DNA of 64,000 nt from Xanthomonas sp. Leaf131 (GTDB taxonomy: Bacteria > Pseudomonadota > Gammaproteobacteria > Xanthomonadales > Xanthomonadaceae): contig NZ_LMOG01000004.1 in NCBI RefSeq assembly GCF_001423495.1, positions 124,001 through 188,000 on the forward strand, given 5' to 3'. The translations under genes were made by a program, and so were the position numbers. The notes under the pieces were generated by a model that made no database searches, was not told where the DNA came from, and worked only from the letters and a program-made list of their open reading frames with translations. Shown here piece by piece: positions 24,488-34,900 of this stretch (positions are counted from its first letter, which is position 1; every line of letters starts with the position of its first letter).

Positions 24488-25071
24488 GCGATCTGTGCCC
24501 CGCCTGCGAAGCCGGGGTTCTCGTCACTGTCCATGACGATGAAACCATCACACACAACGGTCACTCCCTAGTTGTGCACGGCGTAGCATTTTCACGTTGC
24601 CCAGTGTGTGCTGAAGAAGTGGTGTTGCCTGCGCAGGCAAAAGCGAATGATGTTCTGTTCGCGGATGCAAAGAGGCATGACGACGGACTGTGGACGAGCG
24701 CTCGAATCCTTGAATGGCGCTTACGTTGGGGCCTTTCTCAACAGAATGCAGCCGCGTTGCTAGGCGGTGGTGCAAATGCTTTTTCTAAGTATGAACGCGG
24801 AGAAGTAATCCAAAGCAGATCAATGGATTTGCTCATGCGTGTGTCCGACGACGTTTCGGACGTGCGCCATCTCCTCTCCGCCAGGTCTGGTATTGCTTTT
24901 GGCGATGACTGGAAAACAGTTAGTCAAGCTGAAGATGTATCTTTGCGTAGAATTAATGTGCGGGCCGCAAGCAGAAAAATGACTGCAGCAATGGAGTCAT
25001 TCGACACGTCGACAACGCTCGCGGCAAATTGGGCTGATGAAGAAGAGCTGGTGCTGTATAATGTCGGCTAA
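24484..25071 (+). CDS. mqsA: MqsA-like antitoxin with C-terminal extension
   Basis: A 195-residue antitoxin, longer than E. coli MqsA (131). Residues 1-60 are the zinc domain (Cys5, Cys8, Cys39, Cys42). Residues 75-125 are the helix-turn-helix with the strongly conserved LLGGGANAFSKYERGEV. About 65 extra residues follow, ending in a hydrophobic/acidic tail ANWADEEELVLYNVG. In toxin-antitoxin-chaperone systems such a tail (chaperone addiction segment) is bound by a SecB-like chaperone, and the next gene encodes one. Confidence 0.9.
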   Translation: MSDLCPACEAGVLVTVHDDETITHNGHSLVVHGVAFSRCPVCAEEVVLPAQAKANDVLFADAKRHDDGLWTSARILEWRLRWGLSQQNAAALLGGGANAFSKYERGEVIQSRSMDLLMRVSDDVSDVRHLLSARSGIAFGDDWKTVSQAEDVSLRRINVRAASRKMTAAMESFDTSTTLAANWADEEELVLYNVG

Positions 25072-25603
25072 AAAGAAAAAGTCTGATTTTCAGCCGATTA
25101 AGCACTTTGTTCTTAACGAAATTTGTTTGTGGACTACATCGTTAAGTCGTGAAAATGATTACGATCCTGGGAAGCACGATGGAAAGTGTAGTGCCCAAAC
25201 ATATAAGAGGGCGCATCCAAGTTTCTATCAGGTAAACGTCGAAGGTGAGGATGATGACTTAATCCTGCTGAGAGTGCTGGTTGATCTTGGTGTGCGAACC
25301 GTATTCAAGGGGGGTGACGACTCTCCAAGCGAGGAAATAATTTTTCAGCTGGAAGCTGTATTCGCGGCCGACTACTTTGTTATAGACCCGCCCTCCGCTG
25401 AGGATTTCAAAGCGTTTGTCGAGTTTAATTGCGTTCATAATGTCTGGCCGTTTTGGCGGCAACATGTGTACGACACTTTAAAGCGCGCTTCTTTGCCTGT
25501 TCCGACGATTCCTCTGTATGCTGGGAGAAATCAACTGCGTCCCAAGAAATATACGCGTAAGAAGCTAGTTGGTTCACCGGCGGATGTCAGTGACTCTCTC
25601 TGA
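25061..25603 (+). CDS. SecB-like chaperone of a toxin-antitoxin-chaperone operon
   Basis: A 180-residue SecB-fold protein starting MSAKKKKSDFQPIKHFVLNEI. SecB hallmarks are YQVNVEGEDDDLILLRVLVDLGV, then IIFQLEAVFAADYFVI, and FVEFNCVHNVWPFWRQHVYDTLKRASLPVPTIPL. Housekeeping SecB is usually about 150-170 residues and not linked to a TA pair. This gene overlaps mqsA by 11 bases, so it is the solitary TAC-type chaperone, expected to fold and stabilise the antitoxin. It belongs with mqsR and mqsA as one tripartite unit. Confidence 0.9.
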   Translation: MSAKKKKSDFQPIKHFVLNEICLWTTSLSRENDYDPGKHDGKCSAQTYKRAHPSFYQVNVEGEDDDLILLRVLVDLGVRTVFKGGDDSPSEEIIFQLEAVFAADYFVIDPPSAEDFKAFVEFNCVHNVWPFWRQHVYDTLKRASLPVPTIPLYAGRNQLRPKKYTRKKLVGSPADVSDSL

Positions 25604-25911
25604 AGAATCGTGCCTTTTAGACCTGCGCGGCGGCTAATTTAAGGTCGCCATCGATAGGCGCTCTTGACGATGACCGGCTGAAGTGAGTGGGCCTGACCCG
25701 TTGGGTCTCCATACGGTTCGCTAAGCATGAGCGCTGCCAAGTCGCGGCCCTCCCGATAGCCAGAGAGCAGGCAGAAGTAAGAACCCTAGTCCCTCTTGAA
25801 CAGATGCCGGGTCCGGGAAAAAAAAGCTGCTGCCCCTTGCGCCACAAGCGTTTGCTGAGATCCCTGCGGGAGAAATACAGGTCTTAACCTGTTGATTTAC
25901 ATACTTGTCCC
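25604..25911. other. Gene-free stretch between TAC operon and tRNA fragment
   Basis: No supported gene. A small inverted repeat CAGGT-ctta-ACCTG lies at about 25879-25892. The region reads like the inner edge of an integrated element next to its attachment site. No integrase remnant is recognisable. Confidence 0.45.
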
Positions 25912-25962
25912 AGCTGACTCATAATCCTTTGGTTCCAGGTTCGAATCCTGGTGGGCCCACCA
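25912..25962 (+). tRNA. tRNA 3' fragment, anticodon CAT (Met or Ile2 type), probable attachment site
   Basis: The sequence from the anticodon loop onward matches the 3' half of a tRNA: GACTCATAATCC, then the T arm CCAGG-TTCGAAT-CCTGG, acceptor strand TGGGCCC and ACCA. The 5' half (acceptor, D arm and 5' anticodon stem) is missing: the bases before GACTCAT do not pair with the 3' strand. A tRNA 3' end without its 5' end is the usual footprint of integrase-mediated insertion, with the intact gene at the other end of the element. The orientation puts the element to the left. Confidence 0.8.
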
Positions 25963-25988
25963 CAAGGTGCGCGCAGTTATAAGTGGCG

Positions 25989-25993
25989 CTGCG
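25989..25993. repeat. Target site duplication CTGCG, left copy
   Basis: CTGCG immediately precedes the TGT terminus at 25994 and is repeated exactly after the right terminus (46597-46601). Five bases is the duplication length of Tn7-like and Tn5053-like elements. Confidence 0.9.
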
Positions 25994-26017
25994 TGTTCTT
26001 TTAAGCATAAGTTGGCC
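25994..26017 (+). repeat. Transposon terminal inverted repeat, left end
   Basis: Begins TGTTCTTTTAAG and ends CATAAGTTGGCC. The right end, read inward, begins TGTTCTTGTAAG and ends CATAAGTTGTCC. The CATAAGTTG core is the probable TnsB recognition word. Confidence 0.92.
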
Positions 26018-26022
26018 AGATT

Positions 26023-26034
26023 GGACAACTTATG
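26023..26034 (-). repeat. Internal TnsB-type site, inverted
   Basis: GGACAACTTATG, the complement of CATAAGTTGTCC, 5 bases inside the left terminal repeat. Confidence 0.75.
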
Positions 26035-26047
26035 ATGTCAAGGTAGG

Positions 26048-26059
26048 CATAAGTTGTCA
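26048..26059 (+). repeat. Internal TnsB-type site, direct
   Basis: CATAAGTTGTCA, third copy of the word at the left end. Three sites on the left against two on the right gives the end asymmetry usual for Tn7-like elements. Confidence 0.75.
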
Positions 26060-26112
26060 TCGGCAACTCGCGGCACTGGCGGCGAAGGCCAGGCCGGCGT
26101 TGCCGATGACAA
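26055..26112. repeat. Large hairpin at the left transposon end
   Basis: TTGTCATCGGCAAC at 26055-26068 is repeated as its exact complement GTTGCCGATGACAA at 26099-26112, with a 30-base loop rich in GC. The left arm overlaps the third TnsB-type site. A second smaller inverted repeat (AAGAAAT / ATTTCTT) follows. Could insulate the element from outside transcription or position end-binding proteins. Confidence 0.7.
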
Positions 26113-26740
26113 GAAATCACTGCCAAAAAATTTCTTACGGAGCTTTGGCTGGCGGTACAAGAAGCCGAAAGGCGAATTCTGTTCCAGAGCATCCGCCATG
26201 TGCCCGCAAAACGTCTTAGAGATCCGCTGGATAGGATCCTTCAGGATCCTGCGCCACACCTTGGCGTAGTAGAGGCTGGAGACCCCCGGCTTTCCCATAC
26301 GCCAATGTTGCGCAATGCACGTTGCACGATCTTCGCGGCTTGAGCCCGTTCTATCCGGCGAGGTCCTAGGCGACTTGGCGATGGATTCTCCGCCGTACTC
26401 GATAGCGCGCCTTAGACTGCTCGACGGTAAGCCGGTGCTGTTCGAGATTCGGCGATACGGCGCCGACTCTCTTCAAAATTTTCGCAACTTGCCCAGTGAC
26501 TTCATCCCTAATCCCATCTTGGTGGCACGCAAGCTATCTGGGATAGCGCGCTGATACCCCGCAGGCGGCTTCCGACCCAGAACAGTCGTTCGGTGTCTAA
26601 GAAAGATTGGACGATGTGCCTCTCGATAGGCATCCGCTTCTAGCCAAAGTGCGCTGGTGATGCATTTGAGGTGGCCGATTTTTTTCCGGCGACTGAACGT
26701 CGGATAGCACATTGGCATTTTTAACTGTCAAATTTCTGGG
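26113..26740. other. Gene-poor stretch inside the left transposon end
   Basis: No gene that I can support. A frame at 26315-26554 (plus) contains IARLRLLDGKPVLFEIRRYG, faintly like part of a GntR/UTRA domain, but it is short and isolated and may be a remnant or chance. Minus-strand frames here look random. Confidence 0.4.
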
Positions 26741-28375
26741 CTATTTCCCCTCGACCTGCCAAAATGCCGTGACGCCTGCTTGCCAGAAGGCGTTGAGATC
26801 CTGGGCAAGTTTGTCCCGCGGCAGCAAAGCGACCATTAGCGAAGCGAATGCTACGACTAGTGCGAGAACTGTCAGCCATTCCATGCGGCGTTGGGCTTTG
26901 ATGCTCTCGCGGACGCTGAGGACTGCAGATACTTGCTCGAAATGCTCACGTATCGAAACTTCCTCCTCGGTTAGGCGGTTCGCCAGGTAATTGATGCTGC
27001 CTCGGATTTCCTCAGTCAGTTCTCGCGGCTTGTCCCCGTCCCCCCAGCCTGGTGTGGTGAATGATGGGCAATCGTGATGGTACCAACCAGCATCTTTGGA
27101 CCTCCGAGCAAGTTCCCTTGCGATTGCAGGTGATCCTAGCGTTCGGTCGAAGAATTTGCTGATCTCGTGCAGCGAACGCTTGACGCTACGTCGACCTGAT
27201 CGTGCTTTCTTTAGATTCTCGCGAGTGACGTTGATGTCGCGCGATTGCTCCTTCAGATATTCGAGCGTCGATGCATGGATGAGAAAACCGTGAAGTGTCT
27301 CGTGGCACACATTTAGAAAAGCATTCATGGTCTTACCGCCGTAGTGTTTCATCTTCTCCTCGGGGTAGGCCGCGACATCCAATGCAGTCAGGATGTGCAA
27401 CCCTTCCTCTTCCTCCCTGAAGCGGTCCATCGATAGCTGAAGCCCAGGCGAGTCCTTGTAGGTCCATGTTCTATGCGCAGAAACGTTGGCTAATGCCCAG
27501 CGCCACCCAGGAAATCCGTTGCTTGGCGAATGCTCTGGTTCATGGAAGATTGGACCGCTCTGGGACGTCAGCAATTCCATTGTTGGAAACTTTTCGGGGC
27601 GATTAAGTCCACTGAAGAACCCCGGAATGTATTGGCCGAACCAGTTCCCGACCATGCGCCGAAGGTCTCTCCGAGCTACCTCGATGGCTTCGCGCTTCTG
27701 GTTCTCCGGGCCTATGGATTGGATTGATCGGCGGGATCGAAAACTGCGCCGGCGATAGGTCGTGCGATCCCGGTTGAGCTCCGTCACATAGCGCTGAGCC
27801 AAGGACTCGTCCAACTGGAATCCCACAAGCATCGCAGTCAGGGACGAGGTGATCTGATAGACACGGACCATCAACGATTCCACACCCGGCGGCAGCGTTG
27901 TGAAGTTGTGGATCAGTGGTGCGTTGCCACGTCGCTCTTTTCCTAGCACCCACCCCACATTCAACCAAGCCCCTGCGCCAAAGGAACGTCTCTCCCGGAC
28001 CCACCTCAGCACGCTGTCCTTCTCGTTCCAGGCAGCCGCGCCTTTCCAGCCAAGCTTTTCCAGTCCGCTATACAGGCCTTCTACTTCCGCCGATCCATAG
28101 AGTTCGACGCCCCAGATCATGTTTACCCGGAGTTCCAACTCGAGTGGCACGCGGATGCGTTCGTTCTCCTTACGGTCGCGCTCGCGTTCATACTCATGAT
28201 CCGTCCGATAGGGATTAGGGATCAGATTGGGCAGGAGCCAGTGGGCTTGCCAGCGCAGGTTTCGCAACCACTTCCGCTGGGGTGACTCCTTGGCTGGGGG
28301 CGGCTCCGGGGGGCTCTTCGCAGGGTCGTTTGTGGGAAGGAGATAGGGTTGTTCGGATTCTGTCGGCGTAGCCAT
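26741..28375 (-). CDS. Unknown transposon cargo protein with C-terminal membrane segment
   Basis: A protein of 544 residues from MATPTES (555 if an upstream start is used). The N-terminus is Pro/Glu-rich. A large soluble middle has many Trp, Arg and Glu residues (IWGVELYGSAEVEGLYSGLE, NVGWVLGKERRGNAP, ARRDLRRMVGNWFGQYIPGFF) and a helical part near residues 385-440. One hydrophobic stretch near the C-terminus (EWLTVLALVVAFASLMVALL) should anchor it in the membrane with a short tail outside or in the periplasm. I do not recognise a family. It faces away from the STAND gene and is the only complete gene left of it, so a role in defence is a guess from company only. Confidence 0.75.
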   Translation of the reverse strand: MATPTESEQPYLLPTNDPAKSPPEPPPAKESPQRKWLRNLRWQAHWLLPNLIPNPYRTDHEYERERDRKENERIRVPLELELRVNMIWGVELYGSAEVEGLYSGLEKLGWKGAAAWNEKDSVLRWVRERRSFGAGAWLNVGWVLGKERRGNAPLIHNFTTLPPGVESLMVRVYQITSSLTAMLVGFQLDESLAQRYVTELNRDRTTYRRRSFRSRRSIQSIGPENQKREAIEVARRDLRRMVGNWFGQYIPGFFSGLNRPEKFPTMELLTSQSGPIFHEPEHSPSNGFPGWRWALANVSAHRTWTYKDSPGLQLSMDRFREEEEGLHILTALDVAAYPEEKMKHYGGKTMNAFLNVCHETLHGFLIHASTLEYLKEQSRDINVTRENLKKARSGRRSVKRSLHEISKFFDRTLGSPAIARELARRSKDAGWYHHDCPSFTTPGWGDGDKPRELTEEIRGSINYLANRLTEEEVSIREHFEQVSAVLSVRESIKAQRRMEWLTVLALVVAFASLMVALLPRDKLAQDLNAFWQAGVTAFWQVEGK

Positions 28376-28468
28376 ATTCGACGGGATAGTTCGGGCGAGA
28401 GAGAACAAACTACCTTGATATGACGCCGTATCAGTATCCGAGACGCCCCTGGCGCAGGCGAGCCGGGC

Positions 28469-28801
28469 CTATTGGGCTATGGCCCGCCAACTGCTCCGTA
28501 CCCAGCGTTCCCCGGAACCGTCTATCAATGCCAGGATTGGCGATTGGGCCTGACGGTGCCTGACTTGCTTATACGTTTGCGAGCCCGAAGACCCAAGTAC
28601 GGCCAGTATCCCGGTCGTCCAGCCATAGAACTCCCCGTCCCTGCTGTTTGCCTCACGCATCTTTATGTAGTTAATGGGCTCCCCAGCCCGCAGTTCGGCC
28701 GCCCATGCGTCTGAAAACAATGCCCAGTTCTCGGCGGTAGAAACAAAGCCGGCCATGAACAACCTCCGATCGCCCTTGTCGCTGACCGAGTCGTCAATCA
28801 C
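28469..28801 (-). pseudogene. Truncated DUF3800 protein
   Basis: The frame carries the N-terminus of a DUF3800 (RNase H-like fold) protein: IDDSVSDKGDRRLFMAGFVSTAENWALFSDAWAAEL, then INYIKMREANSRDGEFYGW. After GEFYGW similarity ends and the frame continues with unrelated residues to a stop. The matching phase for a few more codons (VFGLANV) is in another frame, which points to a frameshift. Upstream codons (GEPFACFQA) also belong to the family but have no start codon, so the 5' end is damaged too. An intact DUF3800 gene lies at the other end of the transposon. Confidence 0.72.
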
Positions 28802-28915
28802 AGCCTGGAAGCAAGCAAACGGTTCTCCGCATCCCCAAAGCGTAGCGTTGACGGGGTCAAGAGGCTACCAGTCGAGGCCTGGAGTGCGGCCCGGACCGCA
28901 CCTACAATCGGGGCC

Positions 28916-31900
28916 ATGAGTACGCCCGACCCGACGGCCCCTGACCCGCCTAGCGCTTCCCCAAGCCCCCAAAGTTCCCCGACGCCGCCCGGGGAAGGCG
29001 AACGACGAGCACAGCGTGGCTATACGCGCCAGTACGACGCCGCAGCTGCTGCCATTTATCACGGGCTGGACCGCGGAGACCTACGCTGGGTTGGCCTTGC
29101 AGATCGTTGTGCGGGAATCGCTGATGACGTCGTGCTGGGGTACGACGGCGAAGTTGTAGGTCATCAGTTCAAGACCTCACGAGACCCTGGAACCTTTCGC
29201 ATCCGCACCCTACTTACGGGTGCGAGCGGACTGCTCCCCGGTTTGGTGGTCGCATGGCACGAACTCAGAGGCAGCTGCCCTGGACAGAACGTTCGCATCA
29301 GGGTGGTGGTGTCAGATGGGCCAGCGGACAATGACGACGTAGGGGGTGGGGGATCCACGCGGCAGTTTGTCTCGCACTGGCAGTTGCATCCGTCAGGGAG
29401 CATGGCCGAGTGGCGGACCTCGCCATGGTGGCCGATTGTCGAGCACTTCTGGACGGCATCCACGCTTGCAGAGCCTGAATTCGAAGAATTCTTTCGCCGA
29501 TTGGAGCTGATTCACGGCGATCAAGCAGACTTTGCAACTCGTTACGGCATTACCGCCCAGTCGCGACCACAGGTTGACTTGATCGCGCAGCGCTTGCCGA
29601 AGCTGGTCGCACGCGTTCCCGGGCAGGACCGATGGACGCGGGAGGAAATCCTCAGAGAAATGGGCTGGCGCGACAATGAGACGCGTCATCGCCATCAGTT
29701 CCCGATCGGCATTGCCGTGCAACGCAATCCGGCCTCGGAAAGCCAATTGAGGCGAACGCTGAGCGCAAGCCCGTCGGGCTACGTGTCGCTCGTCGGACCC
29801 CCGGGTTCGGGCAAATCGACTCTGCTCCAGATCGCGCTGGAATCCGAGCCGCAATTGACTGTTGTCCGCTACCTTGCTTTCGTGCCCGGAGCTGCTCAAG
29901 GAATCGGCCGCGCCGAAGCGGCCGACTTTCATGAGGATCTGATCGTTGGAATGAGGCGGACTGGCTTGCTGGGCGTACGGTTTCGACGAGAGTCTCCGCA
30001 GGACCGTCGGGAGGAGTTTGAAGCTCTGCTGGCAGCCGCTGGTCAGCGATTTCAGGAGACGGGTGTTCGAACCCTCATCGTGGTGGACGGTCTGGATCAC
30101 GTCCCGCGCGAAGAGCGTCCTGAGCGATCGTTTCTTTCCGAACTCCCGCTGCCATTCTCGGTTCCACAGGGGGTCATCTTTCTGCTTGGCACCCAGCGTC
30201 TGGACCTTCCTGAGATCCCGCCTGCCGTCCGGGACCAAGCCGATGCGGCGGCAAGACGTGTGGATATGGCCCCGCTTTCGCAGGCCACGATTTCTTCAAT
30301 GGCAGATGCCATGGGATTGCCGGATTCGGTGCCGAGATCGCGCCTTCGCGAGCTCGCCCACGGTCATCCGCTCGCCACGCACTACCTGATTCAGGCCTTG
30401 CTTTCGGCGGAAAATGAGCAAGCGATAGACTCCATCCTGGAGGATGGGTTCGAGTATTCGGGGGATATCAAGGCGTACTACGCGTCTGCTCTACGCGGGC
30501 TCGTTGACGATGATGAGGTCATGGACGTCCTGGGTCTCGTTGCACTTGCCGAGGCGCCGCTGGACTTGAGCCTCCTCGAGCACTTCTACTCACGGCCGGC
30601 TCTTGAAAGGGCATGGCGCGCCGCGCGTCACCTTCTGAAGCGCTCTCAAGGTGGCTGGTCGATTTTCCATAACAGCTTTCGGTTGTATGTCGCTCGAGCC
30701 CCTCGATTCCGGTTCGGCGAGCCGGATAGCGAATCTTCTTCGCGCCTCTACCGCCAACTTGTCGAGATTGCCGAGCGAGCGGGCTCTGATTCGCCGCAAC
30801 GCTTCCTGAGGTTGCGCTATCTGATGAGGGTAGGCGAACACATGGAAGTGCTCGCAGCTACGACCCCCGCATTCTTTCGCGAGCAGTATCTGACTGGTCG
30901 TCCGGCGTACGATATACGAGATGACATCAGGTTGGCCTTCAGTTCCCTCAAGTACGTCAGGGACGCGACGGCTGCCTTCAACCTGATTCTTGCGTCCGAC
31001 GAAATCTCTCGAAGGGCTTCTGCCTTCGAAGACGACCGCGAGACCATCAAAGCCCTGATCGCGTTGGGTCAGGTCGACGAGGCAGAAGCGCTCTTCGAAG
31101 AGACAGGTGGCGACGGTTACGATGTCGTGGATGCTTGGCAGGACCAAGGAAACACTGAGCGGGCGAGGGCGTTGTTCGAGCGCATCGAGCCATTGCACGA
31201 CCTAGGCTCGGATTCTTCGATTATCAATCCGATGACCCGGCAGCGTGAGCTGCAGAGGTGGGCTGCACGCGCTATCGATTTTCGCAGTTCCAGCGAGATC
31301 ATGGCTGGTATCAACCGAATTGTTGAGATGGTTCGGCGCGAAAGCGATCAATTCAATGACCCAGACGACCTGGGCTGGTCGATCCGTTGGGAGGCAGCGC
31401 TTGCCACGGTCGCCTCAGATCCTTCGGCGGATATTGACGTGGTGATCGCAGCCTATGAGTTGGAACCATCTGTTCGCGCGACTATGCGGCTGGTTGCGAC
31501 TAGGCGCGCTCTTCAGGGCGGCGCGCATGAGCGTGCTACCTCAGCGATTACTGAGATTGATGACGTCGCAACAGATGCTGCTGAGTTGGCCGAGGTGCCT
31601 CGTGAATTGAGACGTGGTGTGTCACTAATGGCTGTGCGCAGCGGTGCTGTGGGGAATGCGCAATCCTTGGCGGCCGGGTTGGCAGTTCCGGCCATCGCCG
31701 AAATCGACGACTCAACAGACTACGGACTTTCCAAGGACATCTCCCGGGCGGTCATTGAGCATGCCGAACTGGTAACCCTGCTCAATGAGGCTCTACCCAC
31801 ATCTTCCCCATCGAGCAAGCCTCAGCTCGTTCCGCTTCAGCATTTCGCGGAGCACGCTGGCATCCTGGCCGCCCGAAGCAGGCGCGATCCGCAAGGCATG

Positions 31901-34900
31901 CAAGCTGAAGTTGCACAGGAGTGCGCAGCTTTCATGCGCTACGTTTGTCGCACAGTTCCGGGTGGGGGCGGCGAATATTTCGTGATCGGCCAGCTAGACA
32001 GGGCGGCACCCGAAGTACTGAGTTCGCTTCTGAAGACTGCAGCACGTATCAGCCGCGAGGAATTCGCGCGAGCCATAGAAGCGGTAGACCGGATTCTCGA
32101 GGACCACCCGATGGTCCGTGGTCGTACGTTCTCTCTCGAGATGATGATCGCCAAGGCCGTCGCGAATCTGGGTCAGAACGCGGATGACGCGGAGCGACGG
32201 CTGGATGGTTTGCTCGAGCGCCGCGACCAAGGGACGCCCAGTCAATTCATGGAGAGCACCGCGCGCCTCGCCGAGGCCTTTGCGCGCGTAGGCCGTCCGG
32301 CACGCGGCCAAGCCCTGCTCGCCGAGCAGCGAGCGCATACCCTGGGATATGCGTTGCGTGCAAAAAAAGACCCGCAGTACGCGTTCTGGATGACTTTACT
32401 GCGGAAGGCCAACCAAGCGGACCCAAGTCGGCGCTCAGAGCGAGTCCGCATGCTTGCGCGACAGGCAATTGGCATGGCCTCGACGGAGGGAAGCGATGCG
32501 GCAGGCCGGATCGCACATGGTCTGATTCTCGAGGCTGCCATAGACAGCGCGCAACTCGGTTCGAGTGTCGCTGATGCGCTGCTCGAAGCAGGTCTGATCA
32601 AAATGCCTGAAATCGTGGACGCATTGATGGCGGGAATGATCCGGCGCGATCCACGGATCGTCCTTCCGTGCGTGAAGACATGGCTTTCGCTTTGCCTGCC
32701 ATTCCACCGGGCTGCCTACTACCGGGTATCCGAGGAGGGCAGCTTCATTCACGGGGCAATTCAAACCGCGGGTTCTGAAATTCTGGACGATATCGGGAGA
32801 ATGCTGCTCGACAATATCGCGATTCACGCTCAAGTTGATGTTAGGGCGGAGCTCATTGATGCGTTGAAGGCCGCGCTTTCCCTGCGCGGCGCAGACTTGG
32901 CCACCGTCGAAGCGGCGAGAGTTCGTATTTCCGGCGACGCGCCGTTGCCAAGAAGTGGAGGCAACTCCCCCATGCGATACGACGACGCGCTAGACATGTG
33001 GGCACTGGCGGATAGGTTGGACGCTGACGCTGCCTCGGGTGCCCTCAGCTTCGAAGCCGGATTGGCGTTTCGGCGGCTAGTGTCTGCCTCAGATTTCAAC
33101 CTCGCACTGGAAGTATTTGATCGTCATCCAAAGGTTCAGGAGGATAATCGAGCCAGATTCGATCTCGTCGACAGAGCCTTGGTGGAGGGGCAGCGAGTGG
33201 TCGCCATTCGTTTGACGGATGAATATCAGCCCGATGCCGACCGCAGTTTCAGTTGGTCGTGGATGATGGGTGGTGGACGACAACGCTACTACCGTGCCCG
33301 TCTGCAATTGGAGGGGGAGAGCGTCTACGAACTAGCTTATGCAAATCTGGCCTCGAGCTTGGCCGCCGGAGACGACGCCACCAATTCGTTACTTTGGGAC
33401 CTCGATGACATCTGGCCACTTCTCGAGCCTGTTCCAAACTGGTCTGGCATGTGGGCGTCAGTACAGGACCAGCTGCCACACACTCGTGATTACGCTTTAG
33501 GCCGGGATGTCGACTATGAAGATGGAATGTCGAATTCAGCGCTGATCGCCAAGCTTTTTCATAAGGTCATCTCGCTGCCCGTTTCGGAACTTCAGTGGCA
33601 AGCGGGGGGCGGGGCCCTGTCTCTCTCGGCTTCTGACCCGGCCGCCTTTGGGATCCTGATCAATTCTCTGCTGAGCGATTCGGGCGATTCGATCGTCAAA
33701 GGGCTTCAACTGCTTCGGTCTACAGGCAACCCTGCGCTTCCGGAACAATTCGCCTTGCGAATTGGCGATCTGGCCGATGATGAAGACTTTGGAGTGCGCG
33801 TTCTCGCGCGTAAGTTAGCCGAACATTGGGGATTGGAGCTCCGCGTTGGACGCAGCGCACTGCCGGCGTTTTATGGACTTTCTCTTCCTCCGCTTGAGGT
33901 TACCGAACGCGATGAAACGCTTCGCGAACGACCTTTCGGTGCGCCTCTCGTATCGGACGCTGCGGCGTGGTGCGCACCTTTCACCCACCTGATCGAGAAG
34001 ATCGCGTCAATCGCCGGGGTAACCGAGGATCACATTCGCAACCGAGTCCAGCAATTGATAGACGGCTGGGGTGGTGTCCAGGAATTTGGTTCGGCAGGCA
34101 CTGCTAAGCTCCGAGGAATCCTTCAGAATCTGGGTTTGCAGCTGAAATACTTCGCCCCACATTTCGTTGGTGGTTTGCGTGCGTTGCGACATGTGGCTGG
34201 CGAGTTGGACCGCGCCGGGCGAATTGACACCGATGAAGTCGATTCGCTGCTAGGCGACTTCGGGATTTCTCTGGAGTGGATGCGGAGTGCGATCGATCGA
34301 AGGCCGGAGTTTGTGGTCCGACCGGTGCTGCCGCGCAGCTTCAGCGCGGAGGAAGAGGTTTGGCTAGCACAGGTGGAGGAAGACCTCACTGTCGCGGTAG
34401 GTGCCGAAACCATCTTGGCGGAGCTGACCCACTTCCAGGGGCGATCCAGTTTCACGGCCTACGAGTGGAGTCGGATGCGCCTTCTTGGGACGAAGCTTCC
34501 TCCCTGTCAAAACCCCGTGTCGCTATTCGATCGTTTGCCCGACTCTAGTTTTCCGGTCCGTGCCGTTACTCGGCGCGGCATTGCACCGCTGCCGCGCTTT
34601 GAGTTGACGCTTGATCCGGGGCTAGCCAATCGATTGGGGTGGCAGGCGACGACGGACGGTACATCGCGATGGTTCGATGCCAATGGTCAATTGGTGGCGA
34701 CTGCGTATTGTTGGAGAGACGGTGGCCCGGATGGGCAAACGCACGGGGACTGCCTGTATGGCGAAGGTGCGGTGATTGCGCTGACCGAGGTCGGCCGCAC
34801 GCAACTCGAAGGGCTCGTTGGCCCGCGCCGGGTCGAGACCGTGGCTCGGCGTGCTCGATCACGTAACGTCCAGAAACACGAGCGATTCGCTGCTTCGAGA

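Noticed and set aside
25912-25962. Functional tRNA gene
   Set aside because: The 5' half that should pair with TGGGCCC and form the D arm is missing upstream.
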